This document shows positions 58,580-64,000 of a stretch of 64,000 bases of DNA, piece by piece. The translations under genes and the position numbers were made by a program. Positions within the stretch are counted from its first letter, which is position 1. Every line of letters starts with the position of its first letter. This DNA comes from Streptomyces rapamycinicus NRRL 5491 (GTDB lineage Bacteria; Actinomycetota; Actinomycetes; Streptomycetales; Streptomycetaceae), in contig NZ_CP085193.1 of assembly GCF_024298965.1 (NCBI RefSeq), forward strand, positions 434,001 through 498,000, written 5' to 3'. The notes below the pieces were generated by a model. The model saw only the letters and a program-made list of their open reading frames with translations. It made no database searches and was not told where the DNA came from.

Positions 58580-59695
58580 ATGCCTGCCACGCTGAATCCG
58601 ACGAGAACCCGCGCCGCACTCCGCCTGTCAGCGCGGATCTCCCTTGAGCTGCTTCTGATCCTCGCCATGGCGGCGGTGGTCCTGTGGGCCCTGGGCCGGA
58701 TGTGGCCGGTCCTCTGGCCACTTGTCCTCGGCCTGCTCCTCACGACCCTGACCTGGCCCCCGGCCCGCTTTCTGCGCGGGCGCGGGTGGCCTCCCGCGCT
58801 GGCCGCCTCGGTCGTGACCGTGCTGTTCCTCCTGGCCGCCACGGGCATCGTGGCGCTGATCGCCGTACCGGTGGCCGCCCAGTCCGGCGAACTGACCGAC
58901 GGTGTCACCGAAGGCATCCACCAGGTACGTCAATGGGCCGCCAGACCACCGCTGAACATCGGCGACGCCCAGATCGCAAAGGCCTCCGACACCGCGGCCG
59001 CCCGGCTCCAGAGCAGCACCGGCAGCATCGTCACCACGCTCGTCACCGGGGTGAGCACCGTGGTCGACGGCCTGATGACCACCGTCCTGGCGCTGCTGCT
59101 GATGTTCTTCTTCCTCAAGGACGGCCCGCGGTTCCTGCCGTGGCTCGCCCGCCAGCTGCCCGGCCGGCTCGCCACCGACATCCCCGTCGTGGCCGCACGT
59201 GGCTGGGACACCCTCGGCGCCTTCGTGCGCTCCCAGGCGCTGGTCGGCCTGCTCGACGCCATCCTCATCGGGCTCGGCCTGTGGTCCTTGGGAGTACCAC
59301 TGGTACTGCCGCTGGCGGTCCTGACCTTCATCTCCGCGTTCGTCCCCATCGTGGGGGCCCTGTTCGCGGGCGCGGTCGCGGTGCTCATCGCGCTGGTGTC
59401 CAACGGCCTCACCGACGCGCTGATCGCGCTGGCCATCATCGTCGTGGTGCAGCAGCTGGAGGGCAATGTGTTCCAGCCCATGATCCAAAGCCGCGGCCTC
59501 GGTCTCCACGCCGCAGTCATCCTGCTGGCGGTCACGCTGGGCAGCAGCCTCGCCGGAATCGTGGGCAGTCTGCTGGCCGTACCGGTCGCCGCACTGACCG
59601 CAGTGATCTGGAACTACCTGCGTGAACAACTCAGCCACCCGCCGGATGAACCAGATGACGACGATCAGCGCTCCGACGGCACGGTCACGTCGTGA
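58580..59695 (+). CDS. AI-2E family transporter
   Basis: This is a 371-residue protein from ATG 58580. The helix arrangement is typical: two N-terminal helices (LLLILAMAAVVLWALG, WPLVLGLLLTTLTWPPARFL), a third, then an amphipathic stretch and four C-terminal helices with FFFLKDGPRFLPW, LTFISAFVPIVGALFAG, and VVQQLEGNVFQPMIQSRGLG. The last string is diagnostic of the AI-2E/PerM family, which covers proton-coupled exporters and antiporters. Function here is unknown. Confidence 0.93.
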   Translation: MPATLNPTRTRAALRLSARISLELLLILAMAAVVLWALGRMWPVLWPLVLGLLLTTLTWPPARFLRGRGWPPALAASVVTVLFLLAATGIVALIAVPVAAQSGELTDGVTEGIHQVRQWAARPPLNIGDAQIAKASDTAAARLQSSTGSIVTTLVTGVSTVVDGLMTTVLALLLMFFFLKDGPRFLPWLARQLPGRLATDIPVVAARGWDTLGAFVRSQALVGLLDAILIGLGLWSLGVPLVLPLAVLTFISAFVPIVGALFAGAVAVLIALVSNGLTDALIALAIIVVVQQLEGNVFQPMIQSRGLGLHAAVILLAVTLGSSLAGIVGSLLAVPVAALTAVIWNYLREQLSHPPDEPDDDDQRSDGTVTS

Positions 59696-59770
59696 CCCTC
59701 GGCCGCAGCGGCATGCAGCCGGGCCCGCGGGGTACCCGGTGGAAACACCTCACACTGGGAGTACTTCGCC

Positions 59771-60010
59771 ATGATTTTCGGCATTGTTGGCATCTGTGTC
59801 GTTCTGGCCGTGCTGGCCTTCCTGGTCCCACGCCTGTCCCGGCACCCTGAACGCGGCACCCAACGCACCCTGGGCGCCGGATCACGCGCCGGTGGCAAGG
59901 CCCCCGGCCTCCTGGGACGGATCCTCAGCAAACCCTTCCGCAGCAGTTCCAAGGCAGTCGGCCGCAGCGGCTCCGCCGGGCGGCGCGCCCGAGGCCACAT
60001 GCCGTTCTGA
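59771..60010 (+). CDS. DUF6411-like small membrane protein
   Basis: This is a 79-residue protein from ATG 59771. One N-terminal helix (IVGICVVLAVLAFLVPRL) is followed by a basic tail with HPERGTQRTLGAGSRAGGKA and GRSGSAGRRARG. The pattern matches a conserved short Streptomyces family labelled DUF6411, as far as I recall. It lies 75 bases after the AI-2E gene and may be co-transcribed. The function is unknown. Confidence 0.75.
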   Translation: MIFGIVGICVVLAVLAFLVPRLSRHPERGTQRTLGAGSRAGGKAPGLLGRILSKPFRSSSKAVGRSGSAGRRARGHMPF

Positions 60011-60046
60011 ACTCCGACTCGGCATCCGGCGGCTAGGTGTATTGAT

Positions 60047-60370
60047 GGCCGGCCGCGCACCAGACCGGACGTGGTCCTGGCGGACAGGGCATATTCGTCC
60101 CGCGCGATCCGCGAGCACCTGCGCCGCCGCGGCATCCGGGCCGTGATCCCCGTTCCGGCGGACCAACGCGGCCACCGACTGCGGCGCGGCAGCCGAGGCG
60201 GCAGGCCACCGGCCTTCGACCGCGAGACCTACAAGCAGCGCAACACCGTCGAGCGGTGCATCAACCGCCTGAAGCAGTGGCGAGGCATCGCCACCCGCTA
60301 CGAAAAGACAGCCACCATCTACCTGGCCGGACTCCACATCGCGGGCATCTTTCTCTGGTCCGCCCGATGA
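60047..60370 (+). pseudogene. IS5-family transposase, C-terminal fragment
   Basis: The frame reads GRPRTRPDVVLADRAYSSRA, then IREHLRRRGIRAVIPVPADQ, and ends ATIYLAGLHIAGIFLWSAR. The DDE Asp (LADRAYSS) and Glu (NTVERCINRLKQW) are present, but the first catalytic Asp and the DNA-binding part are lost, so it cannot transpose alone. A GTG at 60071 could give a 99-residue product of no evident use. Confidence 0.85.
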
Positions 60371-60390
60371 TCCAAACGAAACCGCCTAGC
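60047..60390 (+). mobile_element. 3' remnant of an IS5-family element
   Basis: The transposase C-terminus and the right inverted repeat are kept. The end GATCCAAACGAAACCGCCTA is followed by a CTAG that forms the lipoprotein stop codon. The left two thirds are missing, and the sequence is joined to the DUF6411 downstream region near 60047. Confidence 0.7.
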
Positions 60391-61018
60391 CGAGGGTCCA
60401 CTTGCCCGTGCGCTCGGGGTCCGGCCCGACCTTTTCCATCAGGTACGTCACGGACGTGATCTTCGCGTCCTTCGGCACCTCGAAGACGATCCAGCCGGTG
60501 ACCCGCTCGCCCGGCTTGATGATCATGTTGGGGCCCAGGGAGTCACCGACGGTGGGGGTGCCGGCCTTGCCCTGATATCCCTGCCCGTTCGCGTCGAAGA
60601 CGTTCGCCTCCGCATACCCGGAGTCTTGGTAGGTGCCGGTGCCGGTCTCGACGATGGTGAACTTGGCGGCCACGAGGCGGTTCCCGGCGGCAGGCTCGAG
60701 TACGCCGATCGCCGACTTGGCGTGGTTCTCGAACTTCTCCAGCGTGAAGTCGGCCCCGATCGTACCCGTGCCGTTCAGGCTGCCTTCCATCCCCACCAGC
60801 TTCAGGGTGTCGCCGAGCTTGCCGACCGGCGCCTGCGTGCTGCCGACGGTGGCGCCGGGCGACTGCTCGCCGGCCGGCTGGGCGGTGCTGCTGGAGCCGG
60901 CGCCCTTCGTGGGCCCCGTGGGCCCGGCCTTGTCGCTGCTCCCGTCCGAACCCCCGCATGCCACAAGGGTGGCGGTGAGCGTGACGACTGCGGCGGCAGC
61001 CGCGATGGAACGGCGCAT
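60386..61018 (-). CDS. Secreted lipoprotein, DUF4352-like
   Basis: This is a 210-residue protein from ATG 61018. The signal and lipobox are IAAAAAVVTLTATLVACGGS. A Gly/Ser/Thr-rich linker (residues 20-65) is followed by an immunoglobulin-like beta domain (AKFTIVETGTGTYQDSGYAE, then GERVTGWIVFEVPKDAKI), as in DUF4352/telokin-like lipoproteins. The role is unknown; such proteins are anchored on the outer face of the membrane. Its TAG stop lies in the CTAG at the end of the neighbouring IS remnant, so the original stop may have been provided or preserved by the insertion site. Confidence 0.85.
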   Translation of the reverse strand: MRRSIAAAAAVVTLTATLVACGGSDGSSDKAGPTGPTKGAGSSSTAQPAGEQSPGATVGSTQAPVGKLGDTLKLVGMEGSLNGTGTIGADFTLEKFENHAKSAIGVLEPAAGNRLVAAKFTIVETGTGTYQDSGYAEANVFDANGQGYQGKAGTPTVGDSLGPNMIIKPGERVTGWIVFEVPKDAKITSVTYLMEKVGPDPERTGKWTLG

Positions 61019-61149
61019 GGAATCCCCCCGTACATTCCCGCTGGACCAGATGAGTATGACGACTGATCCAGGTCAGTGTGTCGATGCCTGGAATCCTTGT
61101 ACAGATCGGTGGCGCAGGGAACGGCCGTTGTGTAACCGAACTGCACCAG

Positions 61150-61576
61150 GGTCCGTCTTCAAACGGATCTTGCCCAGAGCAGGAAAGACGCGAGGGTGAC
61201 CGCTGCTTCGTAGGGTGGCGGTCTTCTCGTATCTCGTGGCGATGCCGCGGAAGCCTTTGAGGAGGTCCTCATCGGTGTCGGCCTGGGCCATCAGAGCGGT
61301 GAACACCCGCTCCCACGTGCCGTCCACGGCCCACATCCGCAGCCGGTTGTAGACGCCCCGCCAGTTGCCGTACTTCTCCGGCAGGCGCACCCACCGCTTT
61401 CCCGTCTGGAACTCGAAGGCGGTCGCGTCGATCACCTCCCGGTGATCCCTCCAGCGACCTCCCCGCATCGGCTACCGGTCCGGGAGCAACGGCTCGATCC
61501 ATGACTACTGCGCATCAGCCAACGACACATCAGACCAACGATCCGATGATCCGATGATCCGAACGACACGCCCTAG
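61150..61576 (-). mobile_element. Internally deleted IS5-family element
   Basis: The left end on the minus strand is TAGGGCGTGTCGTTCGGATC (61575 leftwards), next to CTAG at 61573-61576. A short ATCCGATG repeat follows (61541-61560). The transposase N- and C-termini are joined by a deletion, and the right border near 61150 is not clear. Confidence 0.65.
61153..61519 (-). pseudogene. IS5-family transposase with stop, internal deletion and frameshift
   Basis: The N-terminal part is recognisable (SLADAQ, then a TAG stop, SWIEPLLPDR, another stop, MRGGRWRDHREVIDATAFEF, LPEKYGNWRGVYNRLRMWAV), up to ADTDEDLL. It then joins directly to the C-terminal GFRGIATRYEKTAT, so most of the catalytic core is missing. 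After that a one- or two-base change moves the frame; the expected YEAAVTLASFLLWARSV end is readable in another frame. It is thoroughly dead. Confidence 0.8.
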
Positions 61577-62823
61577 CTCTCGACCCGTTTCAGGCCGCGC
61601 ACGGCCGGGATGGCCAGCAGCAGGGCGCAGGCGACGAGCGCCATCGACGCTGACACGCACAGCAGCGGCGCCGTCCCCGCGACGACCGCGAGCGGCCCCG
61701 CCAGCGCCTGCCCGACTGGCTTCATCACCAGCGAGCCGGCCGCGTCGTACGCGTGCACCCTGCCGAGAACGTCCTGCGGGATGTTCGTCTGCACGCTCGT
61801 GTGGAACATGACGATCCAGAACGCCATGCCCACACCGCTCACGCCGTAGCACCCGGCGATGAGCGGTGCGGGGAGGCCGAGAGCGACCCCCAACGGCATG
61901 AGCGTCCAAAGGATCATGGAGAGGGCGCCGGCCCGGAGCGGATACCGCGGGCGGAACCTGATCGCGACGATCCCGCCCAGCACACTTCCCGCCCCGAGGG
62001 ACGACATGACCAAGCCGAACGTCGATGTTCCGTAGTCGGTGACGAGCGTGCTGTTGCCGAGGGTCATGGTGGGGCCCGCGCCGGCCAGCTGCCAGAGCAT
62101 GAAGACGACGATGACGCTCCACAGCCAGGTCCGGGCCCGGAACTCCCGCCATCCCTCGACGAGATCGGCGCGGAACGACGAGTCGACGTCCCGCGCGGCC
62201 GGGCCCATCGGGACCGAGCGGAGCAGGAGTAGGCAGGCGCCGCTGACCCCATAGGTCAAGGCGTCGAGGGCGACCACCGTCGCCGGTGAGGAGACCGCCA
62301 GCAGCAGGCCGGCCAGTGACGGGCCGATCACGGCGGTGATGGACTCCGAGATGCGGAGGGTGGCGTTGGCCTTCTGTACGTCCTGGGCTATGCGCGGGGT
62401 GATGCTGGCGACTCCCGGCTGGAAGATCGCGCTGCCCGCCCCGATCAGGGCCAGCAGCACCAGGATCTGCCACAGCTGCGGCGTACCCAGCAGGAACAGC
62501 AGCGCGAGTACCGCCTGAGAGCACAGCCGAGCCGTGTCCGAGACGACCATCAGCCGTCGGGCGCCGAAGCGGTCGGACAGCACCCCGCCAAAGATGATCA
62601 GTGCTGCGAACGGCGCTACGAGCGCGGCGAGCGCATAGCCCACCCCGCTCGCCCCGTATCCCGCCCGGATCACGGCGGCCGTGATCGCGACGGGGAGCAT
62701 CGCGTCGCCCAGCAGAGAGGTGGTGCGGGCGGTGAAGAAGAGCCGGAAGTCCGCCGTCCACAGCGACGGATCAGACGAGGTCTCCTCGACTTGCAGGTCA
62801 CGGGCTGTGTCCGAGCCAGCCAC
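61573..62823 (-). CDS. MFS exporter
   Basis: This is a 416-residue protein. I choose GTG 62823 (VAGSDTARDLQVEETS) because upstream codons look non-coding. There are ten to twelve helices. The motif A loop is GGVLSDRFGARRLMVVSD, and the second-half SLGAGSVLGGIVAIRFRPRY fits the tetracycline/macrolide-efflux (MFS_3-like) group. The substrate is unknown. Its TAG stop is the CTAG next to the IS5 remnant. It is followed on the window edge by a serine hydrolase gene transcribed in the same direction. Confidence 0.88.
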   Translation of the reverse strand: MAGSDTARDLQVEETSSDPSLWTADFRLFFTARTTSLLGDAMLPVAITAAVIRAGYGASGVGYALAALVAPFAALIIFGGVLSDRFGARRLMVVSDTARLCSQAVLALLFLLGTPQLWQILVLLALIGAGSAIFQPGVASITPRIAQDVQKANATLRISESITAVIGPSLAGLLLAVSSPATVVALDALTYGVSGACLLLLRSVPMGPAARDVDSSFRADLVEGWREFRARTWLWSVIVVFMLWQLAGAGPTMTLGNSTLVTDYGTSTFGLVMSSLGAGSVLGGIVAIRFRPRYPLRAGALSMILWTLMPLGVALGLPAPLIAGCYGVSGVGMAFWIVMFHTSVQTNIPQDVLGRVHAYDAAGSLVMKPVGQALAGPLAVVAGTAPLLCVSASMALVACALLLAIPAVRGLKRVES

Positions 62824-62952
62824 CGCACACCGCCCCACGTATGCCGTTGATCCCGACCAGAGCGACAGTGTTGTGCCTCGGCCGTCCTCAGTCAACGGAA
62901 TATCTTCGACAGGCTCAGTACGTACGCGCGTTGGAAGAGACCGCACGGCCGC

Positions 62953-64000
62953 CTAGGAGCGGGTCCGGCACAGTTCCCGGTCGACGAGTGTGGTCATGGC
63001 CTGCTGGGTGTCCTGGCCGCCGTCACTGGTGACGTACACCACGGCGGTGCGGGTCCCGTCTCGGGTGGCGCCACCCCAGGCGTGGTAGCCGAGCAGTTCG
63101 CCCAGGTGCCCGAAGTAGCTGCCGCCACAGGAGAGCGGAATCTCGCCCAGGCCGAGTCCGTACCTCACGCCCAGCTCGGGCGCGGGCTTGGTGGTCGTCA
63201 TCTCGTCGAGCTGCGCCGGAGCCAGCAGACGGCCGCCGAGCAGCGCGGTGTAGAACCGGTTCAGATCGTGCGCTGTGCTGATGATCGACCCGGAACCCAC
63301 GGCCATACTCGGATTGAGCGTGGTGACGTCGATGCTGGTGTCGGTGGAGAACGCGGCGTAGCCGTGGGCGTGCGGGCCCAGGATGGCCGGGAAGGTCCCG
63401 GGCGTGCTGGTGTCCCTCAGGCCCAGCGGGCGGATGATCCGGTCGTTCACCTCCTGTGCCCAGCTCCGCCCTGTGACCTCGTGGATGATCATCGCGGCGA
63501 GAATGTAGTTGGTGTTGGAGTACGACCAGTCGGTGCCCGGCGGGAAGTTGGGAGGGTGCCGCATCGCCAGCCTCACCAACTTCTCGGCGGTGTAGGTGCG
63601 GAACCGCTCGGCTCGATAGCCGTCCGCGCTGTTCAACGCGGGTATGTCCGGCTTGACGTCAGGGATGCCGCTGGTGTGCTGCAGCAGCTGCCGCACGGTG
63701 ATCCGGCCGCCGTCGTTGCCGTTGCCCCGGACCACTCCCGGCAGCCACTGCTCGACGGTGTCCTCCAGGGACATTCGCCCCTCACCGACGAGTTGCAGCA
63801 CGACCGTGGCGGTGAAGGTCTTGGTGGTGCTGCCGATCCGGAACCTGCCGTTCTGCGGCATCGGCCTCCCGGTGCCCCTCTCGGCCGTCCCGGCGCGTGC
63901 GCTGTCACGTGTGTGCGGTGACGTCGCCTCGGCGAACACGCCGACGGCTCCGGTGTCGTGGATCGCGTCCACCTGCCGTTGGAGCGGATCGGCCTGCTGG
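62953..64000 (-). CDS. Serine hydrolase, class C beta-lactamase/DD-peptidase family (5' end cut by window edge)
   Basis: About 349 codons are visible and the frame is still open at the right edge (QQADPLQRQVDAIHDTG), so the start and any signal peptide are outside. The catalytic set is complete: SxxK in RIGSTTKTFTA, YSN in WSYSNTNYILA, and HLG in FGHLGELLGY. Such proteins are exported D-Ala-D-Ala carboxypeptidases, esterases or beta-lactamase-like enzymes. Its function beyond that is open. It lies 129 bases upstream (minus strand) of the MFS start. Confidence 0.88.
   Translation of the reverse strand, partial: QQADPLQRQVDAIHDTGAVGVFAEATSPHTRDSARAGTAERGTGRPMPQNGRFRIGSTTKTFTATVVLQLVGEGRMSLEDTVEQWLPGVVRGNGNDGGRITVRQLLQHTSGIPDVKPDIPALNSADGYRAERFRTYTAEKLVRLAMRHPPNFPPGTDWSYSNTNYILAAMIIHEVTGRSWAQEVNDRIIRPLGLRDTSTPGTFPAILGPHAHGYAAFSTDTSIDVTTLNPSMAVGSGSIISTAHDLNRFYTALLGGRLLAPAQLDEMTTTKPAPELGVRYGLGLGEIPLSCGGSYFGHLGELLGYHAWGGATRDGTRTAVVYVTSDGGQDTQQAMTTLVDRELCRTRS

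Overview
The window is high-GC DNA (about 70 percent) with GTG and TTG starts, many ATGA/GTGA stop-start overlaps, twin-arginine and lipoprotein exports, LacI-controlled sugar genes and a GAF/PAS/SpoIIE phosphatase. This points to a Streptomyces or close relative. The mix of catabolic, accessory and broken genes suggests a chromosome arm rather than the core.

Layout. 1-3.3 kb: a partial MTHFR-like gene and a small nucleotide-metabolism-like group (HAD phosphatase, HTH/DUF5919 regulator, NUDIX, HD). 3.4-7 kb: a debris field with a relic type I-E CRISPR array, an orphan DUF2637 gene typical of actinomycete integrative elements, a tRNA-3'-end-like sequence, and broken DUF1989, NCS1 permease, sigma-factor and membrane-protein genes. 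7-9.9 kb: Tat amidase and a divergent DUF4345/TetR pair with paired operators. 9.9-18.2 kb (minus strand): one long operon-like run of an SsuABC/NMT1-type importer with a dihydropyrimidinase-like amidohydrolase, an MGT-type glycosyltransferase, and a polyamine-type (Pot) importer damaged by internal deletions. 18.4-24.3 kb: SpoIIE signalling protein, two-component system, VanZ and an EF-hand protein. 24.5-45.7 kb: a large carbohydrate-use locus with three LacI regulators, an MHS transporter, an intracellular sulfatase, a secreted BNR/sialidase-fold enzyme, a Gfo/Idh oxidoreductase, a sugar ABC importer without its own ATPase, GH2, secreted GH67 and secreted GH43. 45.7-51.1 kb: SagB-type oxidoreductase, vWA protein, and a LysR-controlled EamA/NTF2/PanE operon. 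51.3-58.5 kb: an MfnB-like furan synthase gene with an aldehyde dehydrogenase and an alcohol dehydrogenase, followed by a group II intron, an IS1341-type TnpB element and a methyltransferase. 58.6-64 kb: AI-2E transporter, a small DUF6411 protein, two IS5 remnants flanking a lipoprotein, an MFS exporter and a partial serine hydrolase.

How it works together. The 24-46 kb locus reads as a system for a uronic-acid- and probably sulfate-bearing hemicellulose-like glycan: secreted GH67, GH43 and BNR enzymes trim it outside, the ABC system imports fragments (probably powered by a shared MsiK-type ATPase), and cytoplasmic sulfatase, GH2 and Gfo/Idh enzymes finish the job. The MfnB group could make a furan alcohol/aldehyde/acid, but its aldehyde dehydrogenase has lost about 100 internal residues and the operon end carries the intron and TnpB element.

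Two things stand out. First, the TnpB carries Gly at the position of the RuvC-I catalytic Asp (residue 190) with the rest of the protein intact, and a group II intron sits at its right end where the guide should start. Second, internal deletions or frameshifts affect an unusual number of otherwise well-preserved genes (PotB/PotC, PotD, aldehyde dehydrogenase, EamA, IS5 transposase). All functions are inferred from sequence reading alone.
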